NCBI GenBank assembly: GCA_013396755.1 | Contig: VWZF01006915.1 | Location: 91,447-155,446, forward strand | Source: Sclerurus mexicanus | Lineage: Eukaryota > Chordata > Aves > Passeriformes > Furnariidae | Length of the DNA: 64,000 nt | Direction: 5' to 3' | In this document: piece by piece, positions 1-12,567 of the stretch | Layout: the number at the start of each line of letters is the position of its first letter | Position numbering within the stretch: position 1 is the stretch's first letter | The notes under the pieces: generated by a model | What the model was told of the DNA's origin: nothing | What the model saw: only the letters and a program-made list of their open reading frames with translations | The model's database searches: none | Program-made: the position numbers and the translations under genes

Positions 1-2679
1 TCCCTCCCAGGCCCCACTCTGCCCATGTGGTCAGGTTGCAGCAGCAGCAGCTCACCTTGCCAGCCCCCACAGGACACCCCCCACAGGCTCTCACCTGGCT
101 TTGCTTGCTGGGGCGGGCGTGGAGGTGGATGGGAGGGGGCCTGTGGCATATCCAGTCTGTGTAGGTGGGCAGCTGGCGAGGGGCAGGTGTCCAGACACCT
201 GTGCTGGGGCACTGCCTCTGCTGCCTCTGGCCCGGGGACAGCAGCAGGGGGGTGGCAGCAGCTCTGGGAACAGGCAGATCCCCTCTTCTCAGAACCCAGC
301 AGGGAATGGGGGTTTGCTGGTTAGATGAGCAAACTGGGCAGGTACAGGAGCACTCACTTCAGCACAGTGGGAGTGAGGCAGCAGCAGCACACATGGTCCT
401 GACCCAGCACCTCTCAGGACCTCACTTTCTTATCCAGGTCTTCGTCACTCTCAAACATGTCCCCCTCCCTCCTCTGCCTCCACCACCTTCCCTCTCTCGC
501 CCTCAGCCCTGCCAGGCACTTTGGCACCTCCTCTCTGTCACATACCCAAACTCTGCAGGAGCATTTGTAGCAACTCCCACAAAACACTGTGGTTTTCTTA
601 AAGCTTTCTCTCTGCCATTACATAATTAAAAAAGCCTTTGACTTTCATGCATTCCAAGGGCCAGAATCAGCCTCCTGTGTTTCCTTCCACCAGGGATCCT
701 ACTGCCTTCATCCAACACCCAGAGGTCTTGTACTGGCAGACACAGGAAGGGTTGGTGCCTCTCCCCCTCTCCCAGGCACTCATTGCTTTCCAGAGCCTCT
801 TCCATCACTTCTGCTCCAGGATGAGGAGACCTGACCCCTCTGCCCTTCTCAGGTGGGAAATGCTTGTGGGTGCCATGGGGATTCATATACAGTCCTGGTG
901 ATATTTTATCCTCTCTTCTCCCTTTCCATCCTCACCAGCCTCAACCCATCCTTTGCCTCTCAGACTCCTCTGCCCTCACAGTTAAGTACTGGGCTCATTT
1001 CCCTGATGGTGAGGATTAGGAGGATTAGGGGAAGGAGCAGAAATCCCAGGAATTGGGAGATGCCATAAGGTATAACCTGAACAAGAGTACCCATGGGTAA
1101 GGAACAGCTTCCAGACTAGGACTGGCCAAGTAAGCTGGGACTCTTCCCATGGAGATGTTAAGAACAGCAGAAGAAATTGCCAACCAGAGGATCTAGGGTG
1201 GCTGCAGATGTCTTAGTGGGCAAAGGAGTGCTCCAAACAGAAAAGGTCATTGAAGGAGAACCAAATTACTAATTTCATGCAGTTTTCATTTCCCCCACAC
1301 ACAAGTGGAAGAGTGGATCTGGCAAATTGGATGTTGACCATGCTATTCCAGTTGTATTTTCCTCTTCTCCCAGCACTCTTCTTCTCTCTCCCTGCTAACT
1401 GCCATTTGTTATTCACCCATTCACTGCTGAGTAGGTCCACACTGTCCACATGGTATCACAGCCAGGATTTACAGGATTCTAATGGAACCTGACCATGCCT
1501 GATCTGTCTGCCTTCCAGCCTCCTGAAAGTCCCCTCAGCCCTTCCCAGCTCTGTTTCCCCCAAGAGCTCTGCTGCACCCCAGGTTCCTGACAGAGAGCCC
1601 TGGAGAAGTACCCAGCCATTACTTGTACCAGTCACGCCACCAGACATCCACTGTCCTCTGCAGAGCCTGGGGCACACCGGGATGAAGGACTGGCGTTCCC
1701 ATATCCTCAGCAGACCTCTGCTCACTCTGTGTGCTGATCCCACCAACGCTGGGCCCCAGTCACTGTACACAGTGAGCTGCTCTGCACCACGCACGTCCCT
1801 GCCACCCATCCCACTGAGCCCTCCTGCCCTGCCTGCATGCAGCCAGGGCCATCCTGCTTTTGCAGCTGCTCTGGGGTTTTAATTTTCTCTTCTCATCTTC
1901 CATTTTCCAACACTAACTCCTCTATCTTTGCCCTGACCTCAAGGGCAGTATTTGAGATATCCTGCTGGCTTTCCCTCACTCTCCTCTCCTTTACCAAATC
2001 TTTCATTCTAGGCGTGATGAAACTGCTTCTAAAAATAAGTGGTAGTATTGGGAGGAGCCTGAAAAGTACCATGTGCCTGGTCACTCTAGGGAGCACACAG
2101 AACTCTATGCTCACTAGTATGTAACATTCTACAGAAAAACAGCTCTTGCAGAGTGACTCACATATAACTGTGAACTGTGGGCTTCAAGGAAGAGTTGTGG
2201 AGATTTGCTTCCATGACATGGTTGAAGACAGATTTGCCAATATTCCTTGCTAGCTGCAAAAGAGCCAAGAAAGGAGTGACATGGGACGTGCAGCAGCTGT
2301 ACAGGCACAGCCGCAGGACAGGCAACTCCAGGCTGAGATTCTGACCAGGCATCAAGGTGATGTCAAAGGGTATCAAGATGTCTGTTCCCAATGGCTGGAG
2401 GCTCTGTTTTGCCTCCTGTTACTGAGAAATCCCAACTTCAGCAGCACAACCAACCCGAGTCAACACCTGGGCTCAAAGTTGGACAAGAAACGATCCCTTC
2501 AAAAAGCCCCCTTCCCTGCCCTGCTCTCCACCAGCATCCCCCACGACGTCCTGACCAAACCCATGAGCACTGGGAATATGGTAGCCCTAAAACAGCCCAT
2601 ACAAAATCTCCAAGCCACCACTGTCTGTCTCATTGCTCTGCCCTACCCCAGTTAAGCTTCGCCCTGCCTCAAAACTCCC
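1..2679. other. Left-edge noncoding stretch
   Basis: Apart from repeat copy A, I see no exon with support. Several 60-150-codon frames exist on both strands, but none shows a domain, a consistent splice pattern or a signal peptide. Confidence 0.5.
680..1047 (+). repeat. Unidentified repeat, copy A of an inverted pair
   Basis: This block aligns along most of its length with the reverse complement of 6287-6620. Shared strings include GAGGAGACCTGACCCCTC, TCTCTTCTCCCTTTC and ATTAGGGGAAG. I do not recognise the family. It may be a diverged LTR or a local inverted duplication. Confidence 0.6.
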
Positions 2680-3470
2680 TGTCTTATTTCAAAGGAGGAA
2701 TTAAGATATCTATGTTGACCAAGAAAAAAATAATCCCTTTCCTTTTAAATTTCGAAAACAAAACTTTAATTAGGAAATATGTATATATATATGGAAAAAG
2801 ATAAGAGTTCTCAATCACAATACATTTATAAGTATCTCCAGGAAGAAAAAAAATAAAACACCAACAGCTTGTAATAAGACCTTCCCCCCTCCCCAAAAGA
2901 CAAGGCAAACAGTTAAAAAGTTTTTTGGCTATTCCAAAAAAACCCTGCAATTTTATCTAAGGAGAGCAGGACGCGATGTCGCGCCCGGCCGGCTGGCCGC
3001 TCTCTCTCCCCTGTATGTCACTAGGTCGGCAACAGTGATATTGACGGCTAGAGCAGCAGCAGGAGAGCAATCTCCAAAGTATAAGAACACGGTTGAAGCG
3101 CTCGTTCTCTCTCCTCTCCCAGACAGCTCCTGCAACGTCCACAGATGATTAAAAAGACAGTCGAATCAGGGATGAGAAGGCAAAAAGTCCCAGCTATCCA
3201 GTAATTTTCTGGACATCCTGTGTGCCGGTGCCTAATTTCCCACACCAATGGCTGCAACTGCTGACCTGCGGAGGAAAAAAAAAACCGAGCAGCCCCCTGG
3301 CCACTTCCCCCCCCCTCCCAGCCTGGGAAGCGAGCAGAACAAAAGCTCCTAGCCAAGTGATTTACGTTACCATATGAATATTCAGTTTGCCCTTCTTTGT
3401 CCAGCTTTACAGACTAGGGCGATGCCTCGAAGCTTTTAGGAATGAATTCCAATGAGTATTGAATATACAA
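2680..3470 (-). mobile_element. Solo LTR (ERVL-type), copy 1, minus orientation
   Basis: This ~790-bp block is the reverse complement of the element at 38829-39651, and the two align from end to end. It ends AAGACA on the minus strand and begins near TTGTATATTCAATACT. Flanks CTCCC and CTCTC are an imperfect 5-bp target duplication, which fits an older ERVL-like insertion. No internal retroviral genes lie next to it, so it is a solo LTR. Confidence 0.75.
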
Positions 3471-3790
3471 CTCTCTGCCCTGGGAGACACAGATCAGGAG
3501 AGGTTACTGAGGGTGACCCAGCAACAGCAAAATGACTCCTTCCTCTCCTCCCTAAAGATGACAATTCCTAACAGAGGAAACTCTAAACTCTGGGAATTAT
3601 GGTGGGGGCGGGTCACTTTAACAGGTAAAAACCCCACAAAATTAATACAGTTTTAGAGAGGGTCCACAAAAGCATGAGAGGCTTGAGGACATCACCCTGG
3701 CAGTGTTCTACCAGCAATTCAGATGTTGCCAGATTGTCCAGAGACAGCGACTCTATGAGGGAGATGTGCACACTCATCTCTCTGTGAATC

Positions 3791-4283
3791 CTAGAGAAGT
3801 TGCTGCAGATCAGGATGCCCAAGATAATGGAGAGCCAAGCGGTATCTGCAGGGACAAGACCAAAATGCTTGTGTGCATCTCTTGCCTCTCCTCCCTGACG
3901 GCCCACCACCATCCCTTGGCACAAACTCCCCAGCAGGACAGAGGGATAAGCAAGACCCCAGAGGCTTCTGGGTCTTCAGGAGCTGAATGCCGCAGGGCAG
4001 AGTACACCTTGTCCCGGGGTGAGGAAACACGAGGGCAGGGGGGCCTCAGAACAACGGGCTGGCTCTCACTTGGCGCAGAGCAGTCGCAGCACTTGCTCTT
4101 CCCAGGCATGCCTCTGATGTCCTGGATGATGGCCCCGGGCCAGCTCCTCCAGGCTGCTCCCCCCTCCGCCCTGGGGCTCGCTGAAGACCATGTTCAGTGC
4201 CTCATCCCTGCTGCTGCTGAGGACCGACATCTGAACAAGCAGGAGGCAGATCAGGAGAAGGGTTCCATGCATTTCTGCTCAGA
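3791..4283 (-). CDS. Candidate two-exon small secreted peptide, 85 aa
   Basis: I do not recognise this gene. Exon 4070-4283 has a CCTTGCCCTGCAG acceptor, a short leader, then an ATG at 4272 opening MHGTLLLICLLLVQMSVLSS, a textbook signal peptide. The exon ends GCCAA|GTGAGA. A good acceptor (CTTGTCCCTGCAG) at 3846-3847 starts exon 3791-3845, which continues in frame as YRLALHYLGHPDLQQLL and stops at TAG. The mature part would be about 64 residues, Gly/His-rich in the middle, with one Cys and no dibasic cleavage site. An upstream noncoding exon is implied by the acceptor. It could still be a chance combination of a hydrophobic frame and splice-like motifs. Confidence 0.35.
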
Positions 4284-7156
4284 CTGCAGGGCAAGGACAG
4301 CAACAGGGCTTGTCCCACTGTCACAGCAGAGATCTCACCCGCCCCAGTCTGCACAGCAGCCACCATACACAGAGGTCCTGCCCAGGACTCCACCAGCAAA
4401 CTGGTTGCCAAGAGCCTCCTCTGAGCTCCATGTACTCTGTGGCTGGCAGTTCCCCGGGGGAAACTGGGCATCGTCAGGATGCAAAGGGCATCAACCGAAG
4501 GGCTGCCCCATGCTGATCAGTTAGCCAACAGCCTGGCTCATCTCTGGATCCAGGGGAGCATTTTGGGCACTGGCAGTACATATAACACACAGTCCTGCTC
4601 ATCCCTGGCACGGCAGCAGAATGTGCAGTTGTCTGAAACACACAGACCGACTTCCTCTGACACCCTGCCTGTCCACCTTTCCTGTAGAGCCTTAAGGGCG
4701 AGGCGCAATAGAACTGAGCTTGGCTCAGCAGATCTGGGAGCAGCCTCTAGCCGAAGCAGCTGGGCTGACAGCACCTCCCAGGTCACCCGAGCAAAGGGAG
4801 CTGCTGTCGCTCTAGGACGGAGGGATGCAGGAGTCAGCTAAACTGCAGCCTGGAACTCCACTTCCGTTATCTCCTCACAACATGCACTGCCCTACAGCAG
4901 AGTAATACCAGAACAGCAGAGCTTCCCTCATCCCTGCCCAAACTGGCTCTCTGAGTCCCAAGAAATGCCACAGCTTCAGGCCCTTCCTGAAGGATCCATA
5001 GGGCTGGTGGCAGCACTCATGGGAAACCAGATCGAAGATTTGTTTTCATCGGTGTTTGGCTTCACTCGGCACGTCAGTAAATTCAGTCTGGCTTCCGGGC
5101 GGTTGAGCTGCAAGCAGAAGGGGAACACATATCAGGTTCTGGAAGGACAAGCAGCAACTGGCTCTGGAGGGTTTGTCTTTGGCTCAGCCCTCAGGAGAAA
5201 TGCGAGAAATCCTGACACAGCCCTTTTTTACCCAACTGCAGTTCCATTCTTGAAGACAGGCCCAAGGCGCATTTCCATCATGCCCAAAGGCAGGCAAGGA
5301 CCTCCTGTCTTTGCCTAACACTCTCTGGGTTGCAGGGATTTCAGTCTTAAGAGAAAGACAATCCCGCAAGGAAAGCAGCAGGCATGAGGAGCCTGACAAG
5401 TCCCAGGAAGACACCGGAGTGCCGGGCAACAAATGCTGTGCAGATCCTGGAGAGGCAGCAGCAGATTTCAGTAGACACAGAGTGGAAGAAGCAGTTCCTA
5501 CCCTTCCATGAGAGATGGTAAACTAGATATTCATGATGGCCAACTTCTTCTTCGGCCAGACTTTTCTCAACCTGGATATGAGCGAAGGGTGAGCTGGAGG
5601 ACATGCACGCAGAGGAGCAGCTGTGCAATGCAGCACGGCACTGGCAAAGGCAAGAGCCATGCAAGGGCCAGAACAGGCCCACAGCTCTCACCAGACACGC
5701 AGCTGGACTGCCATACTGGGGCTGTAACTCTGTCTGCTTTGGGCTGAGAAGGACCTATCATGTGGTACAAGGCAGGCTTGCACAGACAGGCAGCTCCCCA
5801 TACTGCTGGGGAGCTGATACAGAAGCACATCATTTAGGGCAGCAGGACCTGCCAGCAGAGAATGAAGCCCTTTGCAGGAGTGCACAGCCAATATCCAAGC
5901 CCTTCAGCTCCAACTGACCGCAGGACGGTTCTTTGTGCCCGCCACGCAGAACCCACCATCACACAGGGAAAAGGTGGGAGAGATACCCACAGGATGAGGA
6001 GACGCTTCAGTCCGTGGCAAAGGAGACTCCTGAGGTCCCTATTTTCTGCACAGTTTCAGGATTTTCTAGGGCACTCCATATTACTTTCCAAGTGTACAAG
6101 TCTCTTAGCATAGGACCCCTGTGATTCCCAGTAAGCGTACTGGGGGGAGATGATCCTCTTTTTAAAGACAATAGAGTGCTTTCGAAGAGCTTAGGGTACA
6201 GCTCCCTGAAGAGTTCTTGCTGCCTCTCTCCCCTCTGGCCCACAGTGGCCTCTCCAACACCCACACTGTGTCTACGTCACCCCACAATTCTGCTTCTTCC
6301 CCTAATTCTCACTGTCAGGGATCTGATGTCTATGCTGTACTGTGAGAGTAGAGGGGTCTGAAAGACAAAGGTCTTGGGAGGCCTAGAAAGGGAGAAGAGA
6401 GCGTAAAACAGCGCCAGGACTCTATAGAAATTCCCACGGTACCCCCCGAGCGTCTCCCACCCAGGAAGGGTGGAGGGGTCAGGTCTCCTCGTCCCAGAGC
6501 AGAGGCAGTGGGGGGAGGTTCTGGAAAGCACTGAGTGCCTGGGAGGCTTGGGACAGACACAGACCTTTCCCTGTCCCTGCCAGCACAAGACCTCAAGACA
6601 GGGAGGTGGTTCTGGCTTCTCAGTTGTCCTCCCTGCAGTTGCTTGCAGGTTCTGAGAGGACATTGCTCAGCTTCAGGGGAGAGGAACGTCCTCAGAGCTA
6701 AAAGACGGACACAAGCAGCTTGGAGCTTTGTGCTGAAAACTGTTGGAGGCTCGGACAGTGCCAAGTACACCTTCATGAATGCTCGTCCTGTTTCTCTGCC
6801 TTGTGGCCGTGCCAGGCACATGAGATTGGTTTCAGTGGTCCTACTCTGGCTCCAGGTCACCAAAGTATAATTGAAAGGCTAATGCTGGACCCCAACTTAC
6901 CCAGTGCTTTCCTTGAAGAGGGTCCCTGCTCTCTCCGTGCAGTACTGCTGGTGAACGTTTTATCCTGCTTGGCTTTTCCCAGGGTCCTGGCAGGAGAGAA
7001 AGAGCAGACGGGTCCTACCTCAAAAACACCACCGGCAACCAGGAGACTGCCAGGGGCCCCGTGCTCCCCAGAGCTCACCAGAAACTCCACAGCTTTTGGT
7101 ATCAGCAGGCAGACATCACACAACCAGCTGCTGTGCCATGAAGGATCAGACTTTAC
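4284..7156. other. Intergenic stretch with repeat copy B
   Basis: No recognisable gene. A few splice-like frames occur, for example a Glu-rich minus-strand frame near 5530-5575, but none extends into a neighbouring exon. Confidence 0.4.
6287..6620 (-). repeat. Unidentified repeat, copy B of an inverted pair
   Basis: Inverted partner of 680-1047. Reading the minus strand, similarity starts near GGTCTTGTGCTGGCAG and ends at AATTAGGGGAAGAAGCAGAA. Divergence is moderate, with small indels. Confidence 0.6.
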
Positions 7157-7317
7157 CTCTTCCTGCTCCAGCTGCGATGCCATTTTCAGCCGACAGCGAA
7201 GGGAGCAGAGCTGCTGCTTCACCCTCTCCTGCCTGATCTCCATCTGAGAGGCACTGGAGCACAGTGAGCCGCTCACATCGCACAGCAGCTCCTGACTCAG
7301 CTGCTGCCACTCCTGCT
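7157..7317 (-). CDS. Possible lone coiled-coil exon of an unidentified gene
   Basis: Within a 194-codon open frame on the minus strand, a CTGCCCCCAG acceptor and a GAAGAG|GTAAAG donor bound 161 bp. It encodes a Gln/Glu/Leu-rich, helix-like segment (EQEWQQLSQELLCDV; RQERVKQQLCSLRCRL; MASQLEQEE). No convincing neighbouring exon was found on either side, so this may be an isolated exon of a gene I cannot assemble, or a chance frame. Confidence 0.22.
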
Positions 7318-10300
7318 CTGGGGGCAGTAGAAGTGCCCCCGCTGCACCCTCTGCCCCTATTCCCAAGGTGGGAGGCTCCGATATCCCCCGCACTGCCGTG
7401 GGATGCGGGATGTGAGGAGTCCCAACGTCAGCAACCAGCAACGAGATCGCAGAAGAGAAGTCTGCGTTTTCCTGTGAGAACAGCTCTTTGCAGCTCTACA
7501 GGGTGTAAAAGGAACAGCCGGAAGGCCACACTGTAGTGGCTGTTTTTTTCTTTTTTTTTTCCCTTCAGTAGCGTCAGGAATTTTAAAAATTAAAAGTTTT
7601 CAAGTCATCAAAAGCTGATAGACATTGGCACAGTAATGTGACCCTGAAACAAAGCCTGGGGATTTGTCTGCATGGTGGATCCGTAAGTCGCTGCTTGCTG
7701 TGCTCAGTTACCTTGTTCTGGGGTTGTACCTCCTCTCTTTTTTTTTTTTTATTTACATAATGACTTTCAACATGAATCGTTACAAATTACCGAACAAGCA
7801 AGATAACACACCCAGAGCAGGCTAATTCAAACAGAGCAACAGAAGCCCAGAGGAGACCTGGACTACCAGGACCAGGAGAAACGAGTGCAAGTGATGGAGA
7901 CACAGTATCTGGGTAAGGACCATACCCCACACCACTGGAAATCTTGAGTGTGGAGAAGAATGAACAAGGCCAAACAAACTGGAAGAGAGGTCTAGAAATG
8001 TTAGGAAGCCGACAAAAACCCTCTGCTGTACTTGGAGGCCGTCGTAGCCCCTAGGACAGGTGGGTGCTCAGTCTGTCTCTGAAAGCCTTGCCTCTTGGAA
8101 AACTTCACCCAGGCCACATCAATGGCAAATGCAAAAGGCAATGGCAAATTTGTTGACGCAAAGTCAAATGCTGAAGGCTACAAGGCTTACAGGACCTGTC
8201 TCCGAGGAAACGCATTAAGAACCCCAGCTGGCAGCAGCTGGCATGGAAAGTTAAGACAGAGATAAAAAGTCTGGACATGTGCAGAACAGCTGGTGATTTG
8301 GCAGAGGGATAGGCTTGTGCCTCCTTGGTAGCTGTGTTGACCCTTGTTCCTTCTCTGTGTCCTGGGTGATGGCACTACACTTTTCCCACTCCCAGTGATG
8401 GCTGTGTTTTACCCCTCTGTGGACCATCATGCATCAGGAAATTATGATTAACAGATGTAAAGAGCTGCAAAAGTCCTCAGTTCTACTTCTGCAGAGGGAG
8501 AGGTGGTCCCAGGGAAGACACCCCTGCTCTCCAGCCTGCTCCTGCTCACGGCACCCAGCTTCAGATAAATACACTCTACGGTTCTGGGATGAGCTTCTCT
8601 GTCGCCTTCTGAAGTTTTGCCATTGTATTGAAAAATTGCTGGAAAAAACTGAGAGCTGAAGCTAACATTGGCTTCCTACTCTCAGTACTGGCTCTGAAGC
8701 CCAAAGACCTTGGTGTGAGACAGAAATGTTAACGGTTAGCGGCTCAAGCAGTCAGTCATTTGCAAAAGCAGCAGATCCTTTGCTGAGGATGCGCAAGGGA
8801 ACAGCCCAGGTGCAGAGGGTGGAAGCATCAGAGGGTGGCCACTACAAATCAGCCTTTGTTTATCAAAAAGCTGAGTTTTGAGCCAGGTAAGGGAAGAGGC
8901 CAGTAAGAAGCAGACCCTGGGGAGGCAGGATAGGGCTTTCTATTACACCAATATCCTCCCTTACATAACTGGCTCAACTGTAAAACCATTCCCTTCCCCC
9001 TCACCCACCAGCCCAGGGGAGATATTGGAACATTCACAGGTGGGCCTGAAGGTTTTCAAGCCTTTTGATGGGGCCTGATTGGCTCAGCTACACTGACATG
9101 AGAGGCAACTGTCATGGCAGAGAAGGTGTCATAAACAACCGAAGACCCTGGAGTGCTCCCAGACTCATTTCTGTGGCCTTCCTTCCAGGAGAGGACTGCA
9201 CGGGACACACAGCGTTGCAACAAACAGTGCGAAACTCCCCCCCACGGGGGGTGCGTGGGCATTGCCATGTACACCTCAGTGGATATTAACCCACTGAACT
9301 TTGTGTTTCAGGGACTTACCTCACCCCTGGTGGCAACTATCCCTTTGACCAACAGACATCGGAATTGCAACAGCCAGGTCCCATTGCTGTATCCATGGGT
9401 AATAATATCCTCCTACTCTTATCCTTCCTTCCTTTCATCTCCTAATTCTGCTCAAAATATATGTAAGCTGCGCTAAAGAATTCCAGTCAATGCCTTAGTA
9501 GGTACTTTGTTTTGTCTGGATAACGTAAAGTGGGCTACTTTTAAGTTTGCTAAGTTCAAGGTTGTGAAGTGCCTTACTTGGTCTGGATGTTGTCTTAAAA
9601 GTTGCCAAGTACCTTCTTCTGCCTAAACGTTCTGAAGTTTGCAAGTACAAGCAGGTTATTGAACCTTCTGAGAATTTTGTTGTTTCTTCCACGCACCACC
9701 CACAGTGAATCAAACAACTTTCCCCTAAGCCCACCAAGTGGCTGGGGTGTAACACTTGAGCTCCTGCCTCAGAGCCCATCATGCCTTCAGCAGGCAGTGC
9801 TTTTGCTTCTTAGTTGAAAGAAATCTTTCTTATCATAGAATCCCAGAATGGTTTGTGTTGCACGGGATCTTAAAGACCAGGTTGCTCCAAGGTCTGTTCA
9901 ACCTGACCTTGAACACTTCTAGAGATGGGGCAGCCACAGCAGCTCGGGGCAACCTGTGCCAGGGCCTCACTGGCCTCACCACCCTCATAAGGGAGAATTC
10001 TTTTCTGAAGTCCCTCTCCAGCTCGCCTGCCACTGGAAGGGTCTCTGAGGTCTCCCTGTAGCCTTCTCTTCTCCAGGCTGAAGAACCCCAGGTTTTTCAG
10101 GCTTGTCCTTGTAGGAGTGGTGTTCCATGCCTTCATTTCAGAAAGATTTTGGAAAGATTTGGAAGCAGTATTTCTGTATTTAAGAGAGACTTGGAGGCAG
10201 TTCAAGTCAGGGAGAGTCCTCAGCACTCTGTCTTTACACAGGTTTATGAAAATATCAGCCGAAAGCAAGGAAACAGCCCATCAAGCTCCTTGACTCCACC

Positions 10301-12567
10301 ACCTCGAGGAGAAGAGGACATTCAGCAAATTACAGGACAGGCCAAGCCAGCATCAGGTACCCAGGCCTGCTGTGCACGCAGGGACAGAGCTGCCTACCAG
10401 GCTCCTGGCAGGGGCCGGCAGCTCCTGGGAGAAGGCAGCAAAGGTGCTGAAGGCCAGCTGTTCCTTCCCCTCCAGCTGGCTGAGAACATCTCCTGGGAAG
10501 TGCTGTGTGCTTCAAGCTGGCTGATGAGGCCGTGGGGAACATGGGTGGTCTGCGCTGAGTGCAGGGGGGGAGGTCAGGAGGGAAGCCCAACCCCTACATC
10601 CCTCCTGCGAGTCCCCATGCCCTGTTCTGCTCATGCACCCAAGCTGCCTCTGCTGACCCCCCCTGCCAGTGCCCCGAGACACATAGTCCCTGCTGCAGTG
10701 AGCCCGACCTGCAGCAAGCACTCCCCTCATCCAGCCATCACCTCTTGGGGCTTCATTCTGTCCTGACCTGGTCAGGAGCTGTGCTCTGCCGTGGCCACTT
10801 TCCTCATCTGCTGCAGCACAGCTCGGTGAGCGTCCAGGGTGTGGAAATGCAGACGTGATGGTCACAGATACATCTAACGTGCAATTCTGTAACCCACAGG
10901 GCTCGGCACAAGCCTCAGCACTCCCAGGCTGAACTGTCCAGCCAACAGGTAGGGAATGATCCCACGGTAGTTGTCTGCGTATATCTTCAATATCCACAGC
11001 CTTCCTGATGTTTTTCTGCAAGAAGTGGTCAAGCGTTAAGAGAGAACCAGAAAATACATTGCAGAAAGTAACATACAGAAGCAGAAGATGTGGATTTCAG
11101 TGGCAGGAGACTGTCAGATCCAGTATTTCCACCAGTGTCATTCCTGGGCTGAGAGAAGGAGGTGTAAGTGGCTAAGAAGAAATGTTTGCAGGCATCTAAA
11201 CCCTCTGCCTGTGAGAGATTGGATTACAGATGTTATTTCAGACTAGTACTGCTTAGAAGGGCTCTCATGCAATCTCTTGTTGGGAGCGACTAGATCATTG
11301 TCAAAACCAGATTACTGACAATAATCCTGCTTCCAACAAGATCAGGCTGGCTGTGCTTTGCTTTGCTGGTTGGGCTCTGAAACCTTCCAAGACTGCAGTT
11401 CACCTCTCTAGTGACCTCTTGCAAAGCTGTACCTCCCTCTGCAGAAAAAGCGTTTGCTGGTACCCAACCTGAACATTCTGAGCCACAAAGTGGACGCTGC
11501 TGTGTGTTGCACCATCAGATAATGCACAGAAAAAGCTCGACACCATCTCCTATGACTGCCCTTAGACGAGTGCATCAAGTGTGCACACACAGGCAATTAT
11601 ATACTGAAGTGTTTTGAGGAAGCCTAAGGCAGACACACTTTTAAGTCAAGGGGAGCCCCAGCCTGGTGATGTGGTGGGAAATGCGTCTGAGCGTGACTGA
11701 AAGAGCCAAGGGGTTCTCTGGGGGTGTGCAATGAGTTTCTTTGCATGGGCCAGGTGCACCAGGTGTGTGGGAGGCACTGGGCACTGCTTGGGGGGATCCA
11801 GGCACTGTTTGTGAAGGCAGCATCCTAGTAGATAGCCAGAAAAGCTGGGGGTGATGCAGCACTGTCCGGGGCCTTGCTGTAGCCCCAAGCAGGTGCTGTA
11901 GGACTGAGGCCTTCACAGCCTGTTTCACCTCCTCCTCACAGCCCAAGGGTCCCCTGGGGAAGAGAGGGCTCCCTGTTTGCCATCTGGGGTCACTCAACCC
12001 GTGGCTACTCTGCCCCCCTGGGGGAGCACCACGTCTGCCCCACGCTCACTCCTGGCTTTATGTCCAACCAGAGTCCTCACCTGCTTCATACCTACCTGGC
12101 TGCCTCTGCCCCGAAAATTTCTCCCCAAAACCTGCTCCATTCCTGCCCCATTCAAAAGGCAATCGGGCAGCTGCCTTTGCTACAAAACCCCATTGTCAGT
12201 TCATTTCTTTGGAAATGCAGCCGAGCAGCATCTCCTGCACCTCTCGAAAAGAAGCTATCTTGTCAAAACCCTGGGTGAAACACCTCCACTTGAGACCCGA
12301 TCATGTCAGGACTTGTCTTTGCAGACAACAGGAGCCCCAGGGCACCAGAGATCATGCTGAGAAAAAGTCTCATTTAATTTACATCAGCCCAACACATAAC
12401 ATAGATTCGCACTTGTGATCCCTTGCTGTCCGAGCGCCGTCCTCAATGCTGTGCTGCTCAGGAGGAAGGGTGAAGGGGCAGTGAGGACTCTAAGCAGGAG
12501 CTTGTCCCCCAGCTCCACAAAGCAGCTACAAAATGCAAACCGCACAGGAGAGGGCAACCAAGGTGTC
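7318..12567. other. Intergenic stretch downstream of FER1L4
   Basis: It contains poly-T tracts near 7540-7560 and 7738-7752 and the CR1 copy at 9.8-10.1 kb. ERGIC3, expected here from mammalian gene order, is not recognisable on either strand. Confidence 0.45.
9832..10140 (-). mobile_element. CR1 retroposon 3' end
   Basis: The block starts TCATAGAATCCCAGAATGG, the reverse complement of a CR1 tail, and continues with the typical CR1 3' region (gggcaacctgtgccagggcc on the plus strand). It lies downstream of the FER1L4 3' end. Confidence 0.85.

Noticed and set aside
2158..2391. 77-codon minus-strand frame with hydrophobic stretches
   Set aside because: No signal peptide, domain or splice partner. 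Consistent with chance.
10877..11027. Minus-strand frame ending GVLRLVPSPVGYRIAR preceded by a TTCTTGCAG acceptor
   Set aside because: About 47 open codons are not improbable by chance, no upstream exon fits, and the sequence matches nothing I know.
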